From NCBI RefSeq assembly GCF_004151105.1, contig NZ_PHRF01000057.1:71115-135114 (forward strand): a stretch of DNA of 64,000 nucleotides, read 5' to 3'. The translations under genes were made by a program, and so were the position numbers. The notes under the pieces were generated by a model. The model searched no databases. It was not told the DNA's origin and worked only from the letters and a program-made list of their open reading frames with translations. This DNA comes from Streptomyces sp. L-9-10. Its GTDB lineage: Bacteria; Actinomycetota; Actinomycetes; Streptomycetales; Streptomycetaceae. Positions 1-8,468 of the stretch are shown here, piece after piece. Each line of letters opens with the position of its first letter. Position 1 is the first letter of the stretch.

Positions 1-225
1 CCGCCCTTTCAGCCCGGGGCCGGTGAAGTATTCGGCCTTGGCGAGGAAGGTGATGCGCCGCTTGAGGATGGCCGGCATCAGGAAGTGATCCGAGAACGAC
101 AGGTGGTTGCCCGCGATGATCGCGGCACCGTCGGCGGGTATGTGCTCAAGGCCCTCGATCCGGGGCCGGAAGAGCAGCCGCAGCAGGGGCCCCAGCAGCA
201 CATATTTCAGCACGTAATAGAACAC
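1..225 (-). CDS. 1-acylglycerol-3-phosphate acyltransferase-like protein, N-terminal part
   Basis: The first 75 codons of a gene that runs off the left edge. Residues 40-46 read NHLSFSD, the NHx4D catalytic block of PlsC-type acyltransferases, preceded by a hydrophobic stretch (YYVLKYVLLGPLLRLLF) and the segment IEGLEHIPADGAAIIAGN typical of this family. Such enzymes acylate lysophosphatidic acid at the inner membrane face during phospholipid synthesis. The GTG start at 225 is preceded by GAGGAG eight bases upstream. The later FPEG block is outside the window, so substrate and completeness cannot be judged. Confidence 0.85.
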   Translation of the reverse strand, partial: MFYYVLKYVLLGPLLRLLFRPRIEGLEHIPADGAAIIAGNHLSFSDHFLMPAILKRRITFLAKAEYFTGPGLKGR

Positions 226-468
226 GGAGAGCGCTCCTCACTGGCCCGACCGGCCACGGGACGCGTTGTCCCAGGTCAACGGGGATTCCGGCGGTCGCAA
301 GTGTATGTGCGGGTGTCGTCGGTTGTAACCGCCCCTTCCCGGGGCAGGTCCCCGCCGACTCGGTGCCGGGTTCGCTCACACCCGCGATGTGAACATCGTG
401 GTCGACTCGCCGGAGCCGCGCACTTTCCGTGTTCCCGCCGGAGACAGGCGTACACGCGTCGGGTCCCG

Positions 469-564
469 TCAGCCGGCGTTCGCGACCATGCGGACGAGGG
501 TGTCGACGAGCTCGTCCGCGGTGGAGCGCAATGTGCCTGTGCCGAGGTGGCCGCTGAGCTCCAT
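469..564 (-). pseudogene. Coding-like remnant in the 226-661 gap
   Basis: The 436-bp gap holds no intact gene. On the minus strand an ATG at 564, immediately preceded in frame by TAG, opens a 31-codon ORF (MELSGHLGTGTLRST...) in which nearly every third position is G or C. The frame upstream of the TAG (…SRAGDSAAAV) has the same codon bias, which suggests the end of a decayed gene interrupted by a stop. No family is recognised, and this could be chance in such GC-rich DNA. Confidence 0.25.
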
Positions 565-661
565 CTACACCGCGGCCGCGGAGTCGCCGGCCCGGCTCAC
601 TCGCCCAGCAGGTCCCCCGGCGATGGGATCCGGACGTCGCCGACACGTCGTCCGGGGGCGG

Positions 662-2662
662 TCATTCCCGCGCGCCGGGGCAGAGGCGGCGCGGCTTCGT
701 GTCTCCCTTGAGCGTGGCGTCGACACAGCCGCCGGGCAGGCCGTCGTATGCCGTGGGACCGAAGTTGGCGGTGACGGTGAGGACGCCGTCGCCGAACTCG
801 GTGCGCTGGACGGTGCGGTCACCGGTCAGTGTCCGGAAGCCGGACATGGGCTCCGTGCCGGCCGCGCGGTGCAGGGGCGCGAAGTACGCCTGGAGCGTGG
901 CGAGTTCCTCGCCCCGTTCCGTGATCGACGTCCCGTCGAGGACGAAGTTGAGCGGTGTGTTGTACAGCATGGCGAGCAGGGCGCGGGTGGTCTTCTGCTC
1001 AGGCAGCTTGTCGTAGGGCAGCTCCCAGCGTTCGGTGTTGACCAGCGAGTCGTGGAGGGCGGTCTCGTACAGCGGGACGCGGTAGGCCGGGTCGTACATG
1101 GCCTTGGCCACGTTCCCGGGGAGCTTGGCGGGCTTGAAGAAGAGGGCCGGCGCGTTGGCGGGGGCGTAGCCGCCCCATGTCTCCTTGTCCTTCTGGACGC
1201 CCCAGTACCCGTCCGCCACCGGAGTGCCGGAGCCGTGGCCGAAGGCGAGTACCTGGTTCGCCCAGCCGCCTGCGGACTCCGAGCCGAGGACCAGGCCGTA
1301 CGAGTCGGTCAGCCGCTTCATGCGGGCGAGCCGGTTGGCGCGGTCGCGCTCCTCGGTCATGGGGTGGTCGGCGCTGAGGTCGCGGAAGAAGTCGCCGGCC
1401 GCGTCGACGTCCAGAAAGTAGCTGTCGGCGCCGTTGGCCGTCATCGCGCGGGTGCGATCCGCGAGGTACCCACGGCTCGGCTCGGCCTTCTCGAACGCCT
1501 CCGAGCTGAGGTAGCAGCCGCGCTCGTGGAAGCCGGGGACGGGGCGCCCGGTGTCGTCCCGGACACAGAAGTCGGGATACACGCGGTCGGGCCAGACGGA
1601 GGTGGGGGCGTCCGAGGTCCGGGGGTCCTGGCCGTTGGCGAACGAGTCGTAGGGCCCGACGAGGAAGCCGGCCTCCTCGGCCGCGGTGACGGCCTCGGAA
1701 TCCATCGGCTGGTCGTCGGCGTCGTAGCCGAGCCACATGCGGTCCACACCGAGCGCGCTCAGCTGCCGGACTCCCCGGGCCGTACGGGCGTCACCCCACA
1801 GGTAGGCGTGGAAGGCGCCGAGGAGTCTGCCCGTCGCGGGGTTGGCGTCGATCTTCTTCCGGAGGCTGCCGAGCTGCCCGCGCTGGGCGAGCCACGCGCG
1901 GTAGTCCCTGGCGGGGGCGACCGGGGAGCCGTCGGTCAGGGTGAAGGCGACGGTGTACCGAGTGGTGCCGTCGGCACGGGAGAAGCGGTGGGTGGCGGTC
2001 GTCCGCAGCCGGCCCTTCTCGGAGGTGGTGCCCAAGGTGGTGCCGATGTCGGTGGGGACGAGATAGCTGACGCCGCTCCGGCTGCCCAGGGTGTAACCCC
2101 ACAGCGGCAGCGACAGGGCTTCCTCCATGGCGACGTCGCTGCCGACGAGCTGCGCCTCGGGGGAGTTCCAGAAGGGATCGGCGACGGGGAGGGAGAGGCC
2201 CTCACCGCGTGGCAGCTGAAGGGCGGTGGCGGCGGGGTCGGCGCCGGTGACCGGCCAGGACAGCGAGTGGTCGGTCCCGCCGGCCGCCGTGACCGTCATG
2301 ACCAGACGGCCCTGCCGGGCACGGGCGGTGACGGACAGTCCGCTGCCCGGATGCTGCCAGCGGACGGCGCCGTCCGCGCCCGTGGTCACGGGACCGGGGG
2401 TGCCCGGGGCGGTCGCGGCGGGAGCCGACAACTCCACTGTGCCGCGGGCGGTGCGGGCGGTGACCCTCAGCGAGGCGGTGTCGACGGTGGCCGTGCCGCC
2501 CTCGACGGGGATGTCCACGAGGTTGCCCCGGACGACGCCCATCGCGTGCGGCCGCGGTGACGTGGTCGCCTCGGAAGGAGCGACGAGTGCGAGACAGGAC
2601 AGGGACGCGACCAGGGCCGCCGCGGCGGCACGGGTGCGGTGGCGTGAAGTGACGAAGCGCAT
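662..2662 (-). CDS. Secreted glycoside hydrolase related to GH101/GH129
   Basis: A 666-residue exported protein. The N-terminus (MRFVTSRHRTRAAAAALVASLSCLALVAPSEA) is a signal peptide. Residues 280-560 resemble the barrel of the GH101-related family (GH129 type), with FHAYLWGD at 284-291, YFLDVDA at 415-421 and GSESAGGW at 460-467. The Asp residues in the YFLDVDA strand are the likely nucleophile region. Family members release alpha-linked N-acetylgalactosamine or galactose from glycans; the substrate here is inferred only. It is transcribed alone: a strong hairpin (2829-2857) separates it from the operon upstream. No clear Shine-Dalgarno precedes the ATG, so the start could lie elsewhere within the leader. 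Confidence 0.6.
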   Translation of the reverse strand: MRFVTSRHRTRAAAAALVASLSCLALVAPSEATTSPRPHAMGVVRGNLVDIPVEGGTATVDTASLRVTARTARGTVELSAPAATAPGTPGPVTTGADGAVRWQHPGSGLSVTARARQGRLVMTVTAAGGTDHSLSWPVTGADPAATALQLPRGEGLSLPVADPFWNSPEAQLVGSDVAMEEALSLPLWGYTLGSRSGVSYLVPTDIGTTLGTTSEKGRLRTTATHRFSRADGTTRYTVAFTLTDGSPVAPARDYRAWLAQRGQLGSLRKKIDANPATGRLLGAFHAYLWGDARTARGVRQLSALGVDRMWLGYDADDQPMDSEAVTAAEEAGFLVGPYDSFANGQDPRTSDAPTSVWPDRVYPDFCVRDDTGRPVPGFHERGCYLSSEAFEKAEPSRGYLADRTRAMTANGADSYFLDVDAAGDFFRDLSADHPMTEERDRANRLARMKRLTDSYGLVLGSESAGGWANQVLAFGHGSGTPVADGYWGVQKDKETWGGYAPANAPALFFKPAKLPGNVAKAMYDPAYRVPLYETALHDSLVNTERWELPYDKLPEQKTTRALLAMLYNTPLNFVLDGTSITERGEELATLQAYFAPLHRAAGTEPMSGFRTLTGDRTVQRTEFGDGVLTVTANFGPTAYDGLPGGCVDATLKGDTKPRRLCPGARE

Positions 2663-2828
2663 GGGGATGTTGTAGTCGGCGAGGATAAGAGGGCTTCTTA
2701 CCTCAGGGGAGCTCCGTGCGTACGGAAGGCGCCGTTTCCTCGCCGGTGAGGGGCCTGGGCGCGCCGCCCTTGGAAGGGCGCGGTGCGGAGCCGTTTGCCA
2801 GGGCTGTCCCTTCGCGGGACCGGCGGGG

Positions 2829-2857
2829 ACCCTGGGCCCGGGGGCTGGGCCCAGGGT
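2829..2857 (-). terminator. Terminator hairpin after the SDR gene
   Basis: Perfect 11-bp inverted repeat, ACCCTGGGCCC (2829-2839) against GGGCCCAGGGT (2847-2857), with a 7-base loop. It starts 22 bases past the stop codon of the minus-strand SDR gene. There is no T tract, as is usual for Streptomyces terminators. Confidence 0.75.
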
Positions 2858-2878
2858 GACCGTCCGCGGGCCGGGGGG

Positions 2879-3877
2879 TCAGACCTGGTAGCGGCCGGGA
2901 GAGAAGAGGTGGATGTTCTCCGCGACCCACCGAGAGGTCCGCCTCAGCCCGTCCTCCAGGGATACGTGGGGCTGCCAGCCGGCCCACTCGCGTGCCCGGG
3001 TGTTGTCGGACAGCAGCCGCTCCACCTCGCTGCCGGAGGGGCGCAGTCGTGCCGGGTCCGCGACGACCCGGGCCTCCCGCCCCGAAGCGGTGATCAGTGC
3101 GGCCGCGAGATCCCCGACGGAGATCTCGCGGCCGGTGCCCAGGTTGACCGACTCGCCGAGCGCGCGGTCACAGTCGGCCAGCGCGAGGAATCCCGACGCC
3201 GTGTCCGTGACGTAGGTGAAATCGCGTGTCGGAGTCAGGGATCCGAGCCTGATCGTCTCCGCGCCGGCGTGCAGTTGGGCCAGGATCGTGGGTATCACGG
3301 CACGCGCGGACTGCCGCGGGCCGTAGGTGTTGAACGGCCGGACCACGGTCACCGGGAGTTCGAAGGCGTGCCAGTGCGACAGCGCCATCATGTCCGCGCC
3401 GATCTTCGACGCGGAGTACGGGGACTGCGGCTGGAGCGGGTGGGTTTCGCTGATCGGGGCGGTCTGCGCGGTTCCGTACACCTCGCTCGTCGAGGTGTGC
3501 AGCAGCCTGCGGACCGCGTGGCGGCGGCAGGCTTCGGCGACGTTCTCCGTGCCGACGACATTCGTCCGGACGTAGGCGCCCGGAGCGTCATAGCTGTACG
3601 GGATGCCGATCAGCGCGGCGAGGTGGAAGACGGTGTCGCAGCCGGCCACGGCGTCCATCACCCGGCCCGCGTCGCCCACGTCGCCGGCGATCATCTCGAC
3701 GGGGCTGTGCGGGTCGTCGAAGTAGCGGGCGAGGAAGCCCTTCTCCGCGTACGGCTTGTAGTGCACCATCGCGCGGACCGTCGCCCCGCGGTCCACCAGC
3801 AGGTCGACGAGCGTCGAGCCGATGAAGCCCTCGGCCCCGGTGACCAGGACGGTACGGCCGTTCCAGTTGATGCTCAC
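2879..3877 (-). CDS. Extended SDR: NAD-dependent sugar-nucleotide dehydratase/epimerase
   Basis: A 332-residue short-chain dehydrogenase of the extended, sugar-nucleotide type. TGAEGFIG at 13-20 is the Rossmann nucleotide-binding loop, TSTSEVYG at 129-135 holds the catalytic Thr/Ser region and Y154-x3-K158 (YSASK) is the catalytic pair. The overall pattern is closest to UDP-GlcNAc or GDP-mannose 4,6-dehydratases such as the LegB group, so the product is probably a 4-keto-6-deoxy sugar nucleotide. The GTG start overlaps the stop of the MurG-like gene (GTGA, 3874-3877), implying translational coupling and a shared pathway. A hairpin follows the gene. The exact substrate cannot be read from the sequence. 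Confidence 0.85.
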   Translation of the reverse strand: MSINWNGRTVLVTGAEGFIGSTLVDLLVDRGATVRAMVHYKPYAEKGFLARYFDDPHSPVEMIAGDVGDAGRVMDAVAGCDTVFHLAALIGIPYSYDAPGAYVRTNVVGTENVAEACRRHAVRRLLHTSTSEVYGTAQTAPISETHPLQPQSPYSASKIGADMMALSHWHAFELPVTVVRPFNTYGPRQSARAVIPTILAQLHAGAETIRLGSLTPTRDFTYVTDTASGFLALADCDRALGESVNLGTGREISVGDLAAALITASGREARVVADPARLRPSGSEVERLLSDNTRAREWAGWQPHVSLEDGLRRTSRWVAENIHLFSPGRYQV

Positions 3878-5082
3878 GCGGACTTCTCCATGCCGAGGTC
3901 GTAGTTGTGGTCATAGGTGTGGTTGCCGTGGTGATCGCAGTTGTGGCCGTGGTCGTGCGAAGGGATGGCCAGACGGATGACCTTGGCAGCGAGCAGGTCC
4001 GCCGCCCGCGCGTGGTTGCCGGGGTCGGCGGCACGGCCCATCGCGGCGAGCCGGCCCGGGTCCGCGAGCAGGGGACCGACGAGGGCCATCAGCCGGTCGG
4101 CGGTGGTCTCGGCGTCCGGCAGGAGGTGGGCGGCGCCCGCGTCGGACAACACGCGGGCATTGTGGGTCTGGTGGTCGCCGGGTGCGTGCGGGTACGGCAC
4201 GAGGACGGCGGGGACGCCGGTGGTGGCCAGTTCCGCGACGGTCGCCGAGCCCGCGCGGCAGACGACCAGATCGGCCACCGCGTAGGCGAGGTCCATCCGG
4301 TCGAGGTAGGGGACGGCCCGGGCCACCTGCCCGGCCCCGGCGTCGGTGAGCCGCCGCCGGGTCGCTTCCAGCGCCGCCGGGCCGGTCTTGATCAGCAGGT
4401 GTACGTCGCGCCGGTGCCGCCAGCGGGCGGCGAGCCCGACGGCGGCTTCGGTGAGCCGCGCGGCGCCGAGGCTGCCTCCGTTGAAGAGCAGCACCCGCGC
4501 TCCTTCGGGTACGGCGAAGGCCCGTCGCGCCTCGTCGCGCAGTGCGGCCCGGTCGAGATCCGCGATCCGTGCCGAGACCGGCATGCCGACGGTGTCGGCG
4601 TGCTGTCCGCCGGACAGCCGGGCACGGCTGCGGTCGAAGGCGACGGCGATGTGCGGGGTGAGCCGGGCCGCGAACTGGTTGGCGCGCCCCGGCACCGCGT
4701 TGGACTCGTGGATCACACTCGGGAGCCCGGCCATCCGCGCGCCGAGGATGACGGGCGCGCTCGGGTAGCCGCCCATGCCGACCGCGACCTGGGCGCCCTG
4801 CCCGCGCAACACGGACCGGCACTGCGCACCGGATCGGAGGAGCGCGGCGGGGAGCAGATAGCGCTTGGCCCCGAGGGCCGGGTCGAAGGGGATCATGTCG
4901 ACGGTGTGCAACGGGTATCCGGCGCCGGGGATCAGTGTGGTTTCCAGGCCCCGCTCGGTACCGACGAAGGAGATCACCGCGTCGGGGACGGCCCGGCGCA
5001 GCGCTTCGGCGAGCGCGAGCCCGGGGTAGATATGGCCGCCGGTGCCGCCGGCACCGATCACGACCGAGAGTGGTGTGCGCAT
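3874..5082 (-). CDS. MurG-like GT28 glycosyltransferase with His-rich C-terminal tail
   Basis: A 402-residue GT-B enzyme of the MurG type. GGTGGHIYP at 12-20 is the MurG lipid-acceptor loop, GGSLGAARL is the central glycine motif, and CRAGSATVAELATTGVPAVLVPYP is the UDP-GlcNAc binding region. MurG adds GlcNAc to lipid I on the inner membrane face. This copy lies outside any division/cell-wall gene cluster and is coupled to a sugar-nucleotide dehydratase, so it is more likely a paralogue acting on a modified substrate than the housekeeping enzyme. The C-terminus carries about 25 extra residues with seven histidines (SHDHGHNCDHHGN…) that MurG normally lacks. GTG codons at 5091 and 5097 are alternative starts; an AGG seven bases before 5097 makes that one possible too. 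Confidence 0.85.
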   Translation of the reverse strand: MRTPLSVVIGAGGTGGHIYPGLALAEALRRAVPDAVISFVGTERGLETTLIPGAGYPLHTVDMIPFDPALGAKRYLLPAALLRSGAQCRSVLRGQGAQVAVGMGGYPSAPVILGARMAGLPSVIHESNAVPGRANQFAARLTPHIAVAFDRSRARLSGGQHADTVGMPVSARIADLDRAALRDEARRAFAVPEGARVLLFNGGSLGAARLTEAAVGLAARWRHRRDVHLLIKTGPAALEATRRRLTDAGAGQVARAVPYLDRMDLAYAVADLVVCRAGSATVAELATTGVPAVLVPYPHAPGDHQTHNARVLSDAGAAHLLPDAETTADRLMALVGPLLADPGRLAAMGRAADPGNHARAADLLAAKVIRLAIPSHDHGHNCDHHGNHTYDHNYDLGMEKSA

Positions 5083-5105
5083 GGCGGCCACACTCACGAA
5101 GTGGC

Positions 5106-5122
5106 CTAAGAAGGTTCTAAGA
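5106..5122. promoter_or_regulatory. Candidate OmpR-type operator, 11-bp-spaced direct repeat
   Basis: CTAAGA at 5106-5111 recurs at 5117-5122, exactly 11 bp apart, within the 64-bp gap between the divergent MurG-like gene and the response regulator. OmpR/PhoB-family regulators bind 10-11-bp-spaced direct repeats, so this is a plausible autoregulatory site that could serve both directions. Inference from spacing and position only. Confidence 0.45.
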
Positions 5123-5146
5123 GCCCGGTTTGGCAGGCTGCACGGT

Positions 5147-5824
5147 ATGACGAAGATTCTGGTGGCCGATGACGAGCCGGAAGTGCGGGCGGCCGTCGAG
5201 GACGCGCTGACCATCGAGGGACATGAGGTACGGGGCGCCTCGGACGGCCTCGCCGCCCTCTCGGCGGTCGCGATGTGGCAGCCCGACGCGATCGTCCTCG
5301 ATGTCATGATGCCGGTGCTGGACGGGCTGGCGGTCTGCCGTCGGCTCCGGGCGATGGGAGACCGTACCCCGGTACTCGTCCTGACCGCGCTGAACCAGGT
5401 GAGCGAACGCGTCGACGGGCTGGACGCGGGCGCCGACGACTATCTGGTGAAGCCGTTCGCACTGGACGAGCTGACAGCACGGGTACGCGCGCTGCTGCGG
5501 CGGGTCGCACCCGCGGCGGCGGACGGGGAACTGTCCTTCGCCGGTCTGTCGCTGAACACGGTGACCCGCACCGGCGACCGGGCGGGCCGTCCCCTCGAAT
5601 TCAGCCGTACCGAATGCGCGCTGTTGGAGCTGCTGATCCGCCACCGGGGCCAGGTGCTCCCACGCGAGACGCTCCTTGAGCGCGTCTGGGGCCAGGACTT
5701 CGGCCCCGACTCCAACTCGCTGGCGGTGTACGTGGGTTACCTGCGCCGAAAACTGGAAGCGGGTGGCGAACCACGCCTGGTGCACACCGTGCACGGCATC
5801 GGTTACCGCCTGGACGTGGCGTGA
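5147..5824 (+). CDS. OmpR-family response regulator
   Basis: A 225-residue two-component regulator. The receiver domain (1-120) has the acidic pair D8-D9, phosphorylatable Asp52 in IVLDVMMP, and KPF at the switch lysine. The C-terminal winged helix ends with RRKLEAGGEPRLVHTVHGIGYRL, the OmpR/PhoB signature. It is most like MprA/CseB-type regulators. ATG at 5147 is chosen because the receiver begins there (MTKILVADDE); a longer in-frame ORF upstream is an antisense shadow of the MurG-like gene. The stop overlaps the kinase start (GTGA). It is divergent from the MurG-like operon, which makes that operon a likely target. Confidence 0.93.
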   Translation: MTKILVADDEPEVRAAVEDALTIEGHEVRGASDGLAALSAVAMWQPDAIVLDVMMPVLDGLAVCRRLRAMGDRTPVLVLTALNQVSERVDGLDAGADDYLVKPFALDELTARVRALLRRVAPAAADGELSFAGLSLNTVTRTGDRAGRPLEFSRTECALLELLIRHRGQVLPRETLLERVWGQDFGPDSNSLAVYVGYLRRKLEAGGEPRLVHTVHGIGYRLDVA

Positions 5825-7245
5825 GCGGCGCCCGCGGACGGGGGGCGCGCTGGCGGCGGCAGCGCCCGCTGCGCACCCGGCTGGCACTGGCGGCCTCGGC
5901 CGCGGTGGCGCTGGTCGCCCTGGGAGTGTGCACGGCGGCGTTCTTCGTGATCCGCTACGAGATGTTCCACCAGCTCGACCTCAATCTGACCCAGTCGGCG
6001 ACGCGGCTGACCCAGGAGCATCGCGGTGGCAGCCCCGACGTGCTCGCGGGCGAGTGCCGCTATCTGTCCGCTCCGGCCTGCGCGCAGATCGTCCCCGCCG
6101 CACCGGCCGACGATCCGGCCCGGCCGTTCCTGCTGCCGGTCTCCGCCCCGGTCCGGGAGGTCGCGGCGGGCGAGCGTGCGCCGTACTTCACCAACACCAC
6201 GCTCTTCGGTGAGCCGGTACGCATGCTGACCACCCCCTTCGGCAGGGAGAAGGCGCTTCAGGTCGCCCTGCGCTCGGACACGGTGGAACAGGGGGTCCGC
6301 CAGGCCGCCGGAGTGCTGGCGGCGGTCGGCGGGGCAGGCGTCCTGCTGGCCGCGGGGCTCGGCTACTGGGTGGCGCGCACCGTTCTCGCACCGGTCGCCC
6401 GGCTGACCTCGACCGCGGAGCGCATCGCGGCCACCCGTGACCCGCGCCACCGCATCGAACTGCCGCCGGGTCCGCCGGGCCGCCAGGACGAGGTGACCCG
6501 GCTCGCGACCAGCTTCAACACGATGCTCGGCGAACTGGAGCAGTCGGTCACCGCCCAGCGCCGGCTGGTCGCGGACGCCTCGCACGAGCTCCGTACTCCG
6601 CTCACCGCGCTGCGCACGAACGCGGAGCTGCTGGCCCGCGGCGACCGGCTGACCGCCACGCAGCGCGACCGGGCGTCGGGGGCGCTGGGCCGCCAGCTGC
6701 GCGAAGTGACGGGTCTGGTGAACGACCTGATCGAACTGGCCCGGGACGAGGAGCCCCGGCCCCTGCTCGAAGAGGTACGGCTCGCGGCGCTGGTCGAGCA
6801 CACGGTGGGGACAGCACGGACCCACTGGCCGATGACCACGTTCCTGCTGGACATCGCCCCGGACGCCGCGCCGGTGACACGGCCCGGGGTACCGGCCCGC
6901 CTCACCCGCCTGCTGACCAACCTGCTCGACAACGCCGCCAAGTTCAGCCCGCCGGGCGCCCCGGTCGAGGTCGCACTGGCCGCCTCCGGGGGCACGGTGG
7001 AGCTGACTGTCCGCGACCACGGACCGGGCATCGCCCCGCGGGACATCCCGTATGTCTTCGACCGCTTCTACCGCGCGGAGGCGGCCCGCGCGCTGCCCGG
7101 TTCGGGACTCGGCCTGGCCATGGCCCGGCAGATCGCGCGCGCCCACGGAGCCGATCTCACCGCGGAGGCGGCACCGGGCGGCGGGGCGCTGTTCCGGCTG
7201 CTGTTCGAAGCGGGCCACTCCGTCGGCCGAGCGCATGAGCTGTGA
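5821..7245 (+). CDS. Sensor histidine kinase (MprB/CseC-like)
   Basis: A 474-residue membrane kinase, partner of the preceding regulator. Transmembrane segments lie near 20-43 and 163-185 and flank an extracytoplasmic sensor of about 115 residues holding Cys79 and Cys87, which could form a disulfide. A HAMP domain follows, then HisKA with phosphoacceptor His255 (ASHELRTP), and an HATPase domain with N box NLLDNAAKF, G1 box DHGPGIA, and G2 box GSGLGLAMA. The start GTG overlaps the regulator stop by four bases. The signal sensed is unknown; the position beside a MurG-like gene suggests cell-envelope stress. Confidence 0.93.
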   Translation: MSGARGRGARWRRQRPLRTRLALAASAAVALVALGVCTAAFFVIRYEMFHQLDLNLTQSATRLTQEHRGGSPDVLAGECRYLSAPACAQIVPAAPADDPARPFLLPVSAPVREVAAGERAPYFTNTTLFGEPVRMLTTPFGREKALQVALRSDTVEQGVRQAAGVLAAVGGAGVLLAAGLGYWVARTVLAPVARLTSTAERIAATRDPRHRIELPPGPPGRQDEVTRLATSFNTMLGELEQSVTAQRRLVADASHELRTPLTALRTNAELLARGDRLTATQRDRASGALGRQLREVTGLVNDLIELARDEEPRPLLEEVRLAALVEHTVGTARTHWPMTTFLLDIAPDAAPVTRPGVPARLTRLLTNLLDNAAKFSPPGAPVEVALAASGGTVELTVRDHGPGIAPRDIPYVFDRFYRAEAARALPGSGLGLAMARQIARAHGADLTAEAAPGGGALFRLLFEAGHSVGRAHEL

Positions 7246-7469
7246 CGGAGGTCGCCCAGGATGTTCGGGCATCCGACGATGATCAGGCATCCGACACGGA
7301 CGACAGCGGGCGTCGTCGCCGAACCTCGCCGGGATGCGGCCGCGGGGTCCGTTTGATTACATCAGTGGGAGGGCCCGCCGGGTGGTGGGGTCCGGCTCAT
7401 CGTGAGTACGGGCTCCCGATGCCACAGGGCACCGCTCCCCGCGAGAGGTGAGCTGTTCCAGGAGGCCGC

Positions 7470-7721
7470 ATGGGAATCTCGGATACGTACACGCTGGTCT
7501 TCGCGTACCCGGACGCGCCCGTGGGTGATCCGGACGATCCGGACGACGAGGATGTCGTGCTGGTGCACCGTACGGATCGGCTGGGGCCGGGCGGGCACGC
7601 GCTGTACGCGGACGAGACCGGCATCGTCCTGGCGGAGATCAGCGACCAGGACGAGGTACGGATGGTCGCCAGCGGCGGGCACCAGGACCTCAAGGCGTCG
7701 GTCCGGGCGCGCCCGGTGTGA
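7470..7721 (+). CDS. Small conserved Streptomyces protein (DUF6296-like)
   Basis: An 83-residue acidic protein with no signal peptide or membrane segment. The core HRTDRLGPGGHALYADETG followed by EISDQDEVRMV resembles a small family common in Streptomyces (I recall it as DUF6296). Its function is unknown. ATG at 7470 follows an AGGAGG ribosome binding site. A 9-bp tandem repeat starts 11 bases after its stop, before the DUF2267 gene. Confidence 0.75.
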   Translation: MGISDTYTLVFAYPDAPVGDPDDPDDEDVVLVHRTDRLGPGGHALYADETGIVLAEISDQDEVRMVASGGHQDLKASVRARPV

Positions 7722-7732
7722 GCCACGCTCTT

Positions 7733-7813
7733 CCTGTCGGTCCTGTCGGTCCTGTCGGTCCTGTCGGTCCTGTCGGTCCTGTCGGCCTCGTCGGTCCCGT
7801 TGGTCCCGTCGGG
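7733..7813. repeat. 9-bp tandem repeat, nine units
   Basis: CCTGTCGGT is repeated five times exactly (7733-7777), followed by four diverged units to 7813. It lies between the two small genes. On the minus strand the repeat reads as Gly-Pro-Thr triplets in an open frame, but no start or ribosome site supports a gene there. Confidence 0.9.
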
Positions 7814-7842
7814 GCATGCGCTGAGGAGGAGGTGCGGCCGCC

Positions 7843-8238
7843 ATGGTGATGCGGTGGGACGCGTTCCTGGCCGCGGTCCAGGAGCGCGGTGAGTACCCCA
7901 CGCCGCAGGAAGCCGAACGGGCGGTCCGAGTCGTGCTGGCCCTGCTGGGCGCCCATGTGGTGGGCGCCGAGAGGGCCGAGCTGGCCGCCCGGCTGCCGGA
8001 AGCGTGCGCCCTGGTGCTCCTCGACCCGCTCCCGGCCGCCGAACCGCTCACCCCGGAGCGGTTCGCCCGCGCCACCGCCGCATGGATCGAAGGGGCGAAC
8101 GAGGAGACCGCGAAGTGGGACGTCGGCGCCGTCCTGAGCGTGGTGTCCGACGCCGCGGGCGAGGAACTGATGCGCCGGGTCCTCCTCCAGCTCCCGCCGG
8201 GCTACGACCTCCTCTTCGGCCGGCCGGAGCCGACGTGA
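7843..8238 (+). CDS. DUF2267 domain protein
   Basis: A 131-residue soluble, mostly helical protein. RWDAFLAAVQERGEY at the start and RAVLALLGAHV…AELAARLPE in the middle match the DUF2267 pattern of two short helical repeats. The role of this family is unknown. The start is set by a GAGGAGGAGG ribosome site 9 bases upstream. It precedes the Pls-like synthetase gene by 230 bp, so co-transcription is possible but unproven. Confidence 0.75.
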   Translation: MVMRWDAFLAAVQERGEYPTPQEAERAVRVVLALLGAHVVGAERAELAARLPEACALVLLDPLPAAEPLTPERFARATAAWIEGANEETAKWDVGAVLSVVSDAAGEELMRRVLLQLPPGYDLLFGRPEPT

Positions 8239-8468
8239 GCGCACCGCGCTCGGGGAACCGCCGGCTCGGGATGCCGAAGTGAGCGGATGCCGTTTCACTG
8301 GTGAAGCGGCTTGATCGATCGCTGGATCGAACGATTCGCCGGACCGGGGCATGACCGCGCCTCCAGGTCCGCGCCGGTGGCTCTCCCGTCGTATGACATC
8401 CCGGGATTCGGTAACTCACCCCCGCAGTCCCGCAGTCCCGCAATGCGCCGCGATGAAGGACAGACGTC

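Noticed and set aside
389..2560. 723-codon plus-strand ORF antisense to the glycosidase
   Set aside because: A GC-rich shadow frame: low-complexity Gly/Val/Arg composition, no ribosome site, no family resemblance, while the minus strand encodes a coherent exported enzyme.
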